A stretch of DNA of 64,000 nt from positions 7,005-71,004 of the forward strand of contig NZ_DAVG01000112.1 of assembly GCF_002505485.1 (NCBI RefSeq), written 5' to 3'. Shown here piece after piece: positions 46,501 to 54,361 of the stretch. A model generated the notes under the pieces. It was given only the letters and a program-made list of their open reading frames with translations. It had not been told where the DNA came from and made no database searches. The position numbers were made by a program, and so were the translations under genes. Position 1 is the stretch's first letter. Each line of letters starts with the position of its first letter. The DNA is from Methanosarcina sp. UBA5 (GTDB taxonomy: Archaea; Halobacteriota; Methanosarcinia; Methanosarcinales; Methanosarcinaceae).

Positions 46501-47436
46501 AGCCTGGAGCAGCTGAAAACGAAATCGGAAGAACTCAAAATTGAACTTGAAGCAGCCCGGGATAAATACAAAGAAGCTATAGAAGAGCTTGCAGTTCTTC
46601 TTGATTCCGGTTCTGCAGAGACGGAAGAAGAATTCTATGAAAACGCCAGGCTCTGGGCTCAGCGAACCGAACTAGAAAAGAAGAAAAGAGAAGCTGAACA
46701 GCAGATCCGAAGGGTTTCCGGAGATGATGAAGAGTATGAGATTTTTGTAGAAGAACTGCAGGCTTCTGATCCCTCAGGCCTGAAAGAAGAAAACCGCAGG
46801 CTGGAGGAATGCCTGAAAACCCTGGAACAGGAGATCTCAGATACTATAGACAGGCGCGGAGCGATACGAAACCAGATTGAACAGCTCGAACACGGAAGTG
46901 AAGGTTCCCTGGCAAGGGTAATGCAGGAAAGCCTGCTGGAAGAAGTTCATGAAAAGTCAAGGGAATGGGCTTCTCTGGTCTTAGCTCGGGAAATCCTTGC
47001 TAAAGCAATCAAAGTCTATGAAAAGGAAAGGCAGCCTGCAGTTATCGTGGAAGCTCAGGCCTTTTTCTCAAAGATTACCAGAGGCAAGTACACGAGGATT
47101 TATTCTCCGCTCAACTCTACCGAAATCTGTGTTGAAGACCGGGACGGGCGTCAGAAGAGAATTCAGGAACTCAGCCGGGGAACAGCCGAACAGCTTTATC
47201 TCTCCCTGCGCTTCGGTTTCATCAGGGAATTCGGCAGGCATTCGGAATCTCTTCCAATCGTTTTTGATGATGTACTGGTGAACTTTGACCCTGAACGCTG
47301 CAGAAGCACATGTGAAGCTATAAAGGACCTTGTATCAGACAACCAGGTCCTTTACTTCACTTGCCATCCCGAAACCGTACAGATGCTTGTAGAAAGTTTC
47401 CCTGAAACCAGGGCTGTAGACCTTGATACAGTATAA
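43582..47436 (+). CDS. YhaN/SbcC-like AAA ATPase with long coiled coils
   Basis: A protein of about 1284 residues. The N-terminus has an ABC/SMC-type fold with Walker A GANEAGKSTLFTF; the C-terminus has signature LSRGTAEQLYLSLRFGF and Walker B SLPIVFDDVLVNFDP. The middle is coiled coil with internal duplications. The units with FDRSIPAKESV and FERSIPSNETV are copies, as are the ACNILETCGRPFSG and VAGVLQECGRPLSG units. Two membrane-like helices (WPAGMVLLAGCIGLVYES and FSGLVIFLFLFATSAVYF) lie near 600-645, as in YhaN. The start ATG follows GGAGG. Confidence 0.93.
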   Translation: MKINAIHIDGFGKFSSLSMEDLPSGLVIFTGANEAGKSTLFTFIRRMFFGIPNTRLCNLYPPLEGGKHGGRLAVIDSAGDRWVIERKIGRKEDVKVVLPDGNIGGRAELLKLLGHADRNVFENIYAFGLEELQSFETLNDQSINSKLYSAGTGVGVSISGLMNSISSIENNLYKPRGSKPLINELFREIGKTEVKIAELEGAQKKYDSLHFEMEQRTLDIDQLKQKSQNIRKKLNHIQNLLSVWEDWKVLRESKTALEDLPKLESFPEKGEEKLTKLQERIEEIREAISRLQQELGKNAVKERSLSPDENLLRQKDTVLELESGIEKYRSEEKLLPSLEINLTQEKAGLSELLLELGPAWDEEALERFDRSIPAKESVIQMRRSVEETEDKIKDARNELQQIVNSIERVLQENNSFEESLLVHREQVIELGNGIEKYQADKDFLLSGTQELQNRKAELRETLSGLGERWDEGAPDLFERSIPSNETVLRKRREMEEAEKTIERLRDRLELALGEIREVCEEIEALKEKIEVYSPLPRPEEVNQGLEAVNYLRLTQPLLREKEGELKNMEKEEMLFAALGHRETEYEGGLPLWPAGMVLLAGCIGLVYESINGTLFSGLVIFLFLFATSAVYFLKANIKSSILPAGEEHLEDTEFQKQKVQDSKEKLSREISALKVAMKTRAKICGFEDIPDPSVREQKANELQKAIVELKTAWELRQREEKLQKKLDKLNTSYTRLEDTLRAEEAKQEEFLQEWKVWLVSSGFSPELSPEHMLELLSSIRACLEKQRNVKELEKQVKLKEASVKKYEEKACNILETCGRPFSGIALESEIARLREDVSFAFNQADRARKLEVESESLNHKKGELEARLLEEKKARDALSEKWTGWLGTYGLDPSLSVESVLEIFSVIRTCFDRQRAIRKLEEQIVSSRTSIEAYEAKVAGVLQECGRPLSGLSFDAQVEKLRSDFEKASEAARSLEQLKTKSEELKIELEAARDKYKEAIEELAVLLDSGSAETEEEFYENARLWAQRTELEKKKREAEQQIRRVSGDDEEYEIFVEELQASDPSGLKEENRRLEECLKTLEQEISDTIDRRGAIRNQIEQLEHGSEGSLARVMQESLLEEVHEKSREWASLVLAREILAKAIKVYEKERQPAVIVEAQAFFSKITRGKYTRIYSPLNSTEICVEDRDGRQKRIQELSRGTAEQLYLSLRFGFIREFGRHSESLPIVFDDVLVNFDPERCRSTCEAIKDLVSDNQVLYFTCHPETVQMLVESFPETRAVDLDTV

Positions 47437-47656
47437 TAGAGAGTTGAAGCGTAAAAGAGCCGGAATGCTCAGAGTAAGGTACGTAAAATGGAGCCGGAAA
47501 GGTAGGGAAATAAAATTTATGAAGCAGTGATAAAAGTCATCATTCTTCTGCCCGGAGAAAACTAAACAAAAATTTATTAAAAAATGTATGAGAAAAACAG
47601 TTTAGATAGTACCTAGAAGTAGAAAATCCCTATAAGCTTGTCAAAAAGCTTAATTT

Positions 47657-48217
47657 CTATCTTTGCCAGTGGGTTTCTTCCATATCAATGGCCGCAAAAA
47701 TCTGTACAAGAGGGTGTCTTTTTATAGCTCTCATCAAATCTTCTGGGGTATATTCCATACCATATTCATAACATGAAAAAAGCCCCATATGGTACAGGAT
47801 TATATCCCTCTCGGTACGTGTAAGTTTTATGTATTTCTTAATCCTTTCAATAGAAAGAATTGAATGCTTATTATTTGCAGGATGGCCTGGCAACGTTCGA
47901 TAATTTCCATGATTTCCAATATATAGTCCTTCTTTACAGATGTCATGACATAAAGCAATAATTATTAAAGAATCCTCAGAAAGTTGCTCTTTCTTCTTAA
48001 GATGGGAGTTCGATAATTTTAGCGGCTCTAATAAATTGAGGCAATGTTCCACAAGTCCGCCAGGATAATCTCTATGATATTTTGTACTTGCTGGTGCAGA
48101 AAAGAAATCGGAATTTTCAATATACCGGATGTAATCTTTAATTCCTTCTCTTTTGATCTCTTTTAAGAGATCTATGGTATAACTTTCATTGGCAAAGATT
48201 TCATCCTCAGTCAACAT
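47657..48217 (-). CDS. HD-domain phosphohydrolase
   Basis: A 186-residue protein with the HD signature: HCLNLLEPL, then LCHDICKEGLYIG, a downstream KHSILSIERI and HMGLFSCYEYG. These His and Asp residues would bind a metal pair for nucleotide or phosphate ester hydrolysis. It is a stand-alone HD protein; substrate unknown. It reads away from the YhaN gene end. Confidence 0.85.
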   Translation of the reverse strand: MLTEDEIFANESYTIDLLKEIKREGIKDYIRYIENSDFFSAPASTKYHRDYPGGLVEHCLNLLEPLKLSNSHLKKKEQLSEDSLIIIALCHDICKEGLYIGNHGNYRTLPGHPANNKHSILSIERIKKYIKLTRTERDIILYHMGLFSCYEYGMEYTPEDLMRAIKRHPLVQIFAAIDMEETHWQR

Positions 48218-49007
48218 TTCAGTTCCTTCAAATTGTCAAAAATTCTCGATATTTTATCTAACTTGACTTCAACGGATATTGCTTATTGATAAAACAAATT
48301 TTCTCCACTTCTAAGTATATATTTAGATACTTAGAAACTAAATAAATATAATAGAATAAATTATTCTTAAGCTTAGTAATTATAGAAAAATAAGGAAAAC
48401 CTAAACCCGAGTAAAAAAAGTATCCGAAGCAGATCTCGATAAGTTACGAATTTCTGTTCATAATTCACTACCCGTTCATAATTCACTACCCGTTCATTAT
48501 TTTACTATCCGTTCATTATTTTTACGTAATTTTGTCTACGACTCCTTACCTACCTTTGCGTCCCTGCACTCCATTAAGTCAGATAACTCAGGCGAGTCAA
48601 ATCTTCAGACAAACTAGATATTCAGTTGGCTCGTAATCAGGCAGGATCGAGAGAAACTTGTATTGAAGAAGCCAATTTAAAAAATCGGGCTTGTAAATCT
48701 ATTTCGTAACCGCAGTAGTAAAAAAGACGTTTTATACGGCCTTATAAACTTCCATCTGGTACTCAAATGTACATAGTTTCTCTCAAATACGATTATTTAG
48801 AAAACTTTAAGCCTCGAAAACACATATTTTTAATTGCTGTTTGAGGTATTGCCCCTGGAAAATCAAGATTGAAGGATATCCTGGGCTGAATTCAGGAAGA
48901 TATGTCTGCGTTTTTATTAATGTCATAATAATTGTTGTGATCATCAAATCTAAAGCCCAGTGTAACGAGGTGAATTGCCCCACTTATCGTACAGAGGAGT
49001 TACAATC
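48218..49007. other. Gene-free stretch with a four-unit tandem repeat
   Basis: About 790 bases with no supported gene. A short frame at 48841 shares no family features. The clear structure is a tandem repeat at 48456-48526. Confidence 0.55.
48456..48526. repeat. Four tandem repeats of an 18-19 bp GTTCATAATTCACTACCC unit
   Basis: The first two units are identical and 18 bases long; the third and fourth are variants (GTTCATTATTTTACTATCC and GTTCATTATTTTTACG). There are no spacers. Confidence 0.85.
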
Positions 49008-49301
49008 ATGCGTGACACGAAACTGATCCGAGTACTTGCAGAATATCTTGCAAAATGCACAGAAATCCATGCAAGGAACGAATCGATACCGCCAGAGAGT
49101 CTGGAAAAATTTATGGTTGATCTCGTAAGCTGCCTGGAAGTCGGGGGCATTGGCGATGTCGGGAAAGAGCTGGTCCCACTCAAAAAAGCACGTGCAACCA
49201 TCAGGCTTGCAAGGCGCGAGTTTGAGTGGCAGTGCGACAATATAGATAACCCTGAAGACTGGGAAACCTGCCTGCGGAATGCAGTCTCAGGAAATGTATA
49301 A
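49008..49301 (+). CDS. Conserved hypothetical protein, 97 residues
   Basis: A small soluble protein, mixed charge and mostly helical (TKLIRVLAEYLAKCTEIHAR and KARATIRLARREFEWQCDN). Start is the ATG giving MRDTKLIRV, with AGAGGAG eight bases upstream. It ends in a hairpin region. No family is recognised; the good ribosome site and coding character support a real gene. Confidence 0.65.
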   Translation: MRDTKLIRVLAEYLAKCTEIHARNESIPPESLEKFMVDLVSCLEVGGIGDVGKELVPLKKARATIRLARREFEWQCDNIDNPEDWETCLRNAVSGNV

Positions 49302-49906
49302 TTTTTTGAAATTTTCCCTGAAATCCGTGAAATTTCGGGAATATTTCAGGCTTATCCCCTGAAAAACGAGGATTTAAAGATCCTTCGCATCTCTCCGAGA
49401 ACTGATACAGCTTAAACTCTGCAGGCACGTTTCGCAGGCATTCGTGCGTTCAAAACTGTGCCTGGTCAAAAATATGGGACAAAAGCAGGGATCAAAAACA
49501 GGGATTAAAGGCAGCCCTTGAGATTCGTTAATTATGAAAAACTAGGACAATTTAATAATAAGAGGCTGAAACTAGCTAATTATAAAAAAGCTACGAAATT
49601 AGGTCATGGGAGTCCTTTCCTGTGACATCGTAATCAAGAAGAAGGTTCTCAAATCCGATCAAACAAAGTAAGTGTGCGCATTTTTCAGATTTGGCCAAAG
49701 ACCCCCACTAATTTTTTGCCTTGACCTTTTCACTTGTTTCTTCATTTAAGGTGCTTATTTGCTTCTGGAAACTCTCAGACTTATGCAATTGAACTGAGAA
49801 ACAGTAGTTTGAGACTTCAAGTATTTTCGATCATAAGCAGTTTCAATCATTATCTCTATTATAGACCTGCCAGTGTTTTATTTTGCTTCTCAGGTGCGTA
49901 ACCCCT
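49302..49906. other. Gene-free stretch with a hairpin at its start
   Basis: A long inverted repeat at 49308-49350 (GAAATTTTCCCTGAAAT against the inverse of AAATTTCGGGAATATTTC) may terminate the preceding gene. Nothing else is clear. Confidence 0.5.
49308..49350 (+). terminator. Hairpin after the 97-residue gene
   Basis: GAAATTTTCCCTGAAAT pairs imperfectly with AAATTTCGGGAATATTTC across a four-base loop. There is no strong T-tract after it, so terminator function is uncertain. Confidence 0.4.
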
Positions 49907-50665
49907 TCAGATTCCCGGTATTCCCTTCCAGGATCCGGGTCTATAACGAGGCTTGTAACTAAATTTCTCACTTCTCTTGTGAGCTTCTTTTGTTCCTTCC
50001 CAAGAGCCAGGCACATAACGAGATCTGTAGCTAGCCTTCTCAGCGGTTCCTTTCCAGAATCCAGGAATATATCGCTGTTTATACTTCATCCTCCCTATTT
50101 TCGGATTCTTTGCTGCTCCTGTCCATGAGCCTGGAATATAACGCGGCTTGTAATCAGCTTTCTTTGCTTCTGGAGTCTTTACGGTTCCTTTCCAGAATCC
50201 TGGAATGTAACGCTGTTTGTACTTCATTTTACTTAATTTTGGGTTTTCTTTTGTTCCTTTCCATAAGCCAGGAATATAACGCGGCTTGTAGTCACCTTTT
50301 TTAATTTTCGGAGTCTCTGCAGTTCCTTTCCAGAGTCCGGGAATGTAACGCTGTTTGTGCATTATTTTCTCAAGCCTTGGATTCTCTTTTGCCGCTTTCC
50401 AGAATCCGGGTATGTATTTTGGCTTATAGCCGGGCTTCTCTACTCTTGAGGTTTCTACGGTCCCCTTCCAGAATCCTGGCGCATAACGCTGTTTGTGCCT
50501 GATCTGTTCAATATCCGCGCTCTTTTTTGTCCCTTCCCAGGAGCCAGGAACGTAACGGGGTATAGAGCCAGACTTCTCCTTTATCCCGTAATTCTTTTTG
50601 ACTTCGGTTTTCGCCTTTTTGGTTGCTTTGACAGCTTCTCCTTTTAGTTCATGTTTCTTATGCAT
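49907..50665 (-). CDS. Basic protein of ten RYIPGxWKGT repeats
   Basis: A 252-residue protein rich in Lys, Arg, Tyr, Trp, Pro and Gly. After a 35-residue Lys-rich start, ten units of about 22 residues follow, each with the core R-Y-I-P-G-x-W-K-G-T and a variable spacer (KQRYIPGFWKGT, KPRYIPGSWTGA and similar). Spacers alternate between KQ- and KP-type leads, suggesting a two-unit super-repeat. No signal peptide or membrane helix is seen. The start is the ATG with GAGGT eight bases upstream. No family is recognised; nucleic-acid or polyanion binding is only a guess from charge. Confidence 0.85.
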   Translation of the reverse strand: MHKKHELKGEAVKATKKAKTEVKKNYGIKEKSGSIPRYVPGSWEGTKKSADIEQIRHKQRYAPGFWKGTVETSRVEKPGYKPKYIPGFWKAAKENPRLEKIMHKQRYIPGLWKGTAETPKIKKGDYKPRYIPGLWKGTKENPKLSKMKYKQRYIPGFWKGTVKTPEAKKADYKPRYIPGSWTGAAKNPKIGRMKYKQRYIPGFWKGTAEKASYRSRYVPGSWEGTKEAHKRSEKFSYKPRYRPGSWKGIPGI

Positions 50666-51072
50666 TGTCACTAACCTCTTTATCTAATTCATTCAGTTTA
50701 ACTGCGAAATTAGCGCATAAAACATTAAACTCGCTAGATAATACACATTTAACATATAAATAAATGTTTGGCAGTGTGTCCATATGTATTTTTAATTTCT
50801 TTGAACAAGCAGCCAGGCATTTTTACATAAATCTACACTTTGACCCTACCGTGACTCTGGACGACCTCAGGAATTGTCCCCTTCTATAAGTCACGTTTCC
50901 GAGAAATTAAAATATTTATTGGGTGAAGGTTATATAGACTGCTCATATGAAAAATAAAGAGATTGATTAAAAAATAAGGAAAAGTAGTATCCAGTATTCC
51001 TGATTTATATATTGAGTTCTTAAAGAGGCTTACCCCAATTTTTACAGACAGTTTCATTTTTGTTTTTTCCGG

Positions 51073-51150
51073 TGAGCTTGTTTCAAAATTCCACCTATTC
51101 ATGTTCTATACCAAAAACAGATGCCCCATTTAGTTCTATTGATCTTAATT
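51073..51150. repeat. GAGCTTGTTTCAAAA element, truncated copy
   Basis: TGAGCTTGTTTCAAAATTCC and the following CTATTCATGTT, then ATTTAGTTCTATTGATCT, match the reverse complement of 57355-57428 with a few changes. Only one end is present. Confidence 0.7.
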
Positions 51151-51531
51151 CTTGGCCGTGCATTAGTAAGTGATTGATATTTTTTCTTTGAGTATTTTTA
51201 CGAAGTTGCATAGTTCTCTAAGCTTACCTGCTTACAGGAAATTGAGTGTACACAAAGCAGAAAACGAGAGCAAAAAGCGAATGTGTGAGTACTCTGGAAA
51301 ATATCAGCTGATTATTGAGGGACCACCAATTATAACGATAAAGAAATAAAAAAAGATATTAATAAGATTTAATTCTCAAAATCAGATATTTGATAATTAT
51401 AATGATCTAGCAAAGAAAGTATTTAGCTCTCTTATTACTGATTTAAATAAAGGCCAAAAAATATTTAAGTTTATATATCATCTTTAGATAGAAGATTATT
51501 TATACTCTGACTATTTTAAAAATATGCTTTG

Positions 51532-51777
51532 ATGGCTAAAAAATTAAAAGCTGGAGAGTGAGATTATGTTCTATGGACTAATAGTACTATAAATACTAAG
51601 TTTGAAGATAAAGAACTAAAAGAACAGTTTAGACATTTAAAGGCTAAGGCAGCATATATTAGTGATTTACCATCCAGAGAAGACTTTGACCGTTTTTTTA
51701 TAAATCGACAAATTAGTGCTGCATGCCAAAGGCTAATGAATTCCGCATCAATACTACATTCGGCAGGTCGACATTAG
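51532..51777 (+). pseudogene. Decayed small gene of unknown function
   Basis: The frame reads MAKKLKAGE, a TGA, then DYVLWTNSTINTKFEDKELK and EQFRHLKAKAAYISDLPSRE, FDRFFINRQISAACQRL and a TAG, 82 codons in all. One internal stop breaks an otherwise good frame. The AT-rich base use differs from that of neighbouring genes and suggests foreign DNA. The family is not recognised. Confidence 0.45.
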
Positions 51778-51866
51778 ATTTTTGCGGTATTTCATGTAAG
51801 TAAAAATGGGACACATTGAAAAAGAAGACAGCATGACATACGGAACTGAACAAAAAAAATAGAAAG

Positions 51867-51938
51867 AGCCTCGGGCGGGATTTGAACCCGCGACCTCGTC
51901 CTTACCAAGGACGCGCTATACCCCTAAGCCACCAAGGC
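51867..51938 (-). tRNA. tRNA-Thr (anticodon GGT)
   Basis: A 72-nt cloverleaf on the minus strand. The acceptor stem is GCCTTGG with CCGAGGC plus discriminator T; the D-arm is GGCTTAGGGGTATAGC; the anticodon stem is CGTCC/GGACG with loop TTGGTAA; and the T-arm is GCGGGTTCAAATCCCGC. The CCA end is not encoded. It reads ACC and ACU. Confidence 0.96.
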
Positions 51939-51941
51939 ACT

Positions 51942-51958
51942 GATGCTCAAAGAGCATC
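51942..51958 (-). other. Perfect hairpin in the tRNA-Thr 5' leader
   Basis: GATGCTC and GAGCATC pair exactly around a three-base loop, ending four bases before the tRNA 5' end. The predicted transcript start is near 51957, so the hairpin would be the first thing transcribed. Confidence 0.6.
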
Positions 51959-51976
51959 TCCAAAATATCACAGCAG

Positions 51977-51987
51977 AGATATAAAGG
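51977..51987 (-). promoter_or_regulatory. TATA box for tRNA-Thr
   Basis: Minus-strand CCTTTATATCT fits the archaeal TATA box. It lies about 40 bases before the tRNA 5' end, placing the start site about 20 bases upstream of the tRNA. Confidence 0.6.
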
Positions 51988-52134
51988 TTTCGACTGAAAG
52001 CAGAAATCGGTGGGATTTTCCCCCGGACTGCTGGAAAATTTGCGAGTTTGTTTTAATAAATTGGGAAAACTTGCTTCAAAAAAGCTATTTTGTTCCAATT
52101 TTAGTGCTTAGCTTGTCATCCCCCGAGATTTCCT

Positions 52135-52647
52135 TTATAAATTCCAGCGCTCATCGATCGGGAAGCGCTCGTTAATCCACATGAGGACGTGGTTTTTGTG
52201 GACTATTTTATAGGAGCGGGAAAGGATAGGTATGCCGTCGAAGGTGGGTTCCCCTTCCAGGATTTCAAGTTCGGCCATGTCGCGCCTGGTTTCAAGGTTA
52301 TGGCTGCGCAGAATCCGGCCGATCGGGATGTCCGCCCGCATGAGCTGTTCCCGCATGGTTTCAGGCATGCGCTCCAGTGGGGAGAGGGATCTTGCATAGA
52401 CAAAAGTCGTGCCTCCTGCAGAGAGCCGGACTACCCTATCGTTTACCTCACTGCCTTCTTCCACATCCAGAAGGGCAGCCATCGCTTTGTCAGCCTTAAC
52501 GGTGTACTGGGATTCGGTTATCACACTTACCGACTTTCGGGTCATTATCTCCAGCAGGAAGGTCACCGAGCCGTCGGTTCCGCAGCAGACCCGCAGGCAG
52601 GTGGGAATCTCAAAGCTCTTCAGTTTTTCCAGAAAATCGCCACTCAA
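52135..52647 (-). CDS. DUF98 family protein, chorismate lyase-like
   Basis: A 170-residue protein of the chorismate pyruvate-lyase/UTRA fold. Features include LLEIMTRKSVSVITESQYTV, the conserved arginine segment YARSLSPLERMPETMR and the end SRSYKIVHKNHVLMWINERF. Family members make 4-hydroxybenzoate from chorismate; in methanogens this would feed methanopterin synthesis, though this is inferred from the family. It starts with TTG, with GAGGT six bases upstream. It stands alone between tRNA-Thr and a small gene. Confidence 0.78.
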   Translation of the reverse strand: MSGDFLEKLKSFEIPTCLRVCCGTDGSVTFLLEIMTRKSVSVITESQYTVKADKAMAALLDVEEGSEVNDRVVRLSAGGTTFVYARSLSPLERMPETMREQLMRADIPIGRILRSHNLETRRDMAELEILEGEPTFDGIPILSRSYKIVHKNHVLMWINERFPIDERWNL

Positions 52648-52713
52648 AAAGATACCTCAAGGTAAGGGTGTCAGGTAGTAAAAATTTCAAAATATATTAA
52701 GTCGTAAGGAGTT

Positions 52714-53028
52714 TTACTCCCCACTGACATCTTTCTTGGCATTTTTTACTCGTTCTTTTGCTGTGTAGCCGGTAGCTTTATACAGGAAATCCCGGAAGGC
52801 CTTATTTGTCTGCAGGACAGTTTCATCATTAGTTACTGTTTTATCGGAAACCGTGTCCACAGAGAGCATTTTATTCTCAATCCAGATTATTATCTTTGAC
52901 ATAGCTCCATAGGAGGTTTCAAGAACCCCTTCGTTTCTGGAGATCTCCCCGGGAAAACACTCCGTCATTACAGAGTAAATCCTGTCAATATCAGGCTTAA
53001 AACCACGCTTCAATTTATACTGCTGCAT
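52714..53028 (-). CDS. Conserved hypothetical protein, 104 residues
   Basis: A small soluble protein starting QQYKLKRGFKPDIDRIYSVM, with strand-rich middle LETSYGAMSKIIIWIENKML and a helical, Lys-rich end. The GAGG before the second ATG decides the start; the longer frame has no ribosome site. It resembles small proteins conserved in Methanosarcinales, possibly DUF5611, but I cannot confirm that. Function unknown. Confidence 0.7.
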   Translation of the reverse strand: MQQYKLKRGFKPDIDRIYSVMTECFPGEISRNEGVLETSYGAMSKIIIWIENKMLSVDTVSDKTVTNDETVLQTNKAFRDFLYKATGYTAKERVKNAKKDVSGE

Positions 53029-53813
53029 TGCTATCCTCTTATAAGAGATTTTCATCTCAGATAAAGTTTGCTTAGAATCGGTTTGCTTAGAACCTTTCCA
53101 CTCACATTCCCTAACTTTCCATTAAATTTCCTATGTCGCAGTACATTTCCTTACATCCAGCGCATTTCCCTTACGTGCAGTACATTTCGTCACACCCAGC
53201 GCATCATATAAAGTAAGGAAAAAGATCACGTATTCTATAGTATGTCTCTAATAATTCAGTTTTGCTCATATTTAACATTGTTTATTAATTTAGTATAAAC
53301 AGGAATAACTTATTAATCAATCCAAAACAAAGTCTCTTAACATGGATATCTCTATTTTCTCTTGAGAGCGTTCCTTTCTTCCATATTTAGCCGGCTATAT
53401 CTAAGTTTATCTGTATTTTTTCTGTATATCTATTTAGAGTTTACTTCCAGTATAATTTACATTAGAATATAGAACTTTAATTTAACTTCTTGAGCTAGAT
53501 AATATAATTTTATAGTATCAGCGTAACTTCACAAATTAACAAATTAAACATTCGGCCCAAAATAGATAATGCTCGCAAGAATCAATCATAAATATGATTA
53601 TGTCTATCATAAATTGGTACAAAAAGGAGACCTCGTTAGCTACATAATATATACTAACATTTAATTTGATTTACCTCATTCGTTGCTTAAAAATTCGCAA
53701 ACAAAAAGCCTGTCCGCTTGAATAAACCTGCTTCTTTTGATTGAAGCTGATAGAAACTAATGGAAGCTACAAACAGAAAAAATGAGAAGGAAAAATAATA
53801 AGGTGATCCCAGG
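53029..53813. other. AT-rich gene-free stretch with a tandem repeat
   Basis: About 785 bases without a supported gene. It holds two imperfect copies of a 39-base unit (53138-53208), then long AT-rich DNA that probably includes the promoter of the next gene. Confidence 0.55.
53138..53208. repeat. Two imperfect 39-bp tandem repeats
   Basis: GCAGTACATTTCCTTACATC, then CAGCGCATTTCCC, is followed 39 bases on by GCAGTACATTTCGTCACACC and CAGCGCATCAT. About 27 of the first 33 positions agree. Confidence 0.7.
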
Positions 53814-54122
53814 ATGCATAAAACACTTAATCTGGAAGAATTAATTGCCGCAAAGCAACTTGAAAAGGAAAATGCAAAAGAATGCGATGATCTGAAAATT
53901 GAAGAACTGTATGACCTTATAATCCCCCCAGGAACGGTTGTATCTATTATTTACGATATTGTTGAAGAGTTCGGGCTTGAACCTGTTACCAGGAAGATGT
54001 TCGTAGGCGTAGCAAACAGCGAAGAAAGAGAACTCCTGGTTCTCCGTGGCCCTCTGGAGAAAGTTCAGGCTGCTGAGAAATTCCTCTACGACGAAATGAA
54101 AGCCTGGGTAGAAAACCAGTAA
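53814..54122 (+). CDS. Conserved hypothetical protein, 102 residues
   Basis: A small acidic protein with a helical start (LNLEELIAAKQLEKENAKEC) and an alpha/beta rest (PGTVVSIIYDIVEEFGLEP, LLVLRGPLEKVQAAEKFLYD). AGGTGA precedes the ATG. Good coding character and ribosome site support it. I recognise no family; methanogen-specific proteins of this size exist. Confidence 0.75.
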   Translation: MHKTLNLEELIAAKQLEKENAKECDDLKIEELYDLIIPPGTVVSIIYDIVEEFGLEPVTRKMFVGVANSEERELLVLRGPLEKVQAAEKFLYDEMKAWVENQ

Positions 54123-54361
54123 TCAACTAAACATTCTCAGTTGGCTAACTTTTTCAAGTAATCCCGTTGAGTTCCTCAATCCGGTTAAATTTCTTCGAGC
54201 AAGCGGCCTGAAGAATATAAAATCCCGGATTGAAAAATAAAAATAGAAATTAATCTTTTTTTGAATAAGACGTGAAAATGTAGACTTTGGAAAATTATTT
54301 AAAAGGCTGAGCTTAAAAGATAAAAGACGTTAAAAAGGAAATACTGGCAGGAAGGTTCCGA

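Larger units (their letters stand above)
50666..51866. other. Accessory gap with element fragment and degenerate coding DNA
   Basis: About 1.2 kb, strongly AT-rich. It holds a fragment of a MITE-like element (51073-51150) and a decayed reading frame (51532-51777), both listed. Upstream of that frame (51370-51530) the DNA also looks ex-coding, with stops. No intact gene is seen. Confidence 0.55.

Noticed and set aside
48456..48526. CRISPR-like repeat array at 48.5 kb
   Set aside because: Units of 18-19 bases are contiguous without spacers and decay along the array.
48841..49026. 61-codon plus-strand frame before the 97-residue gene
   Set aside because: It lacks a ribosome site and overlaps the start of the better-supported gene at 49008.
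50884..51102. 72-codon minus-strand frame at 51 kb
   Set aside because: It overlaps the truncated MITE-like fragment and has no family features.
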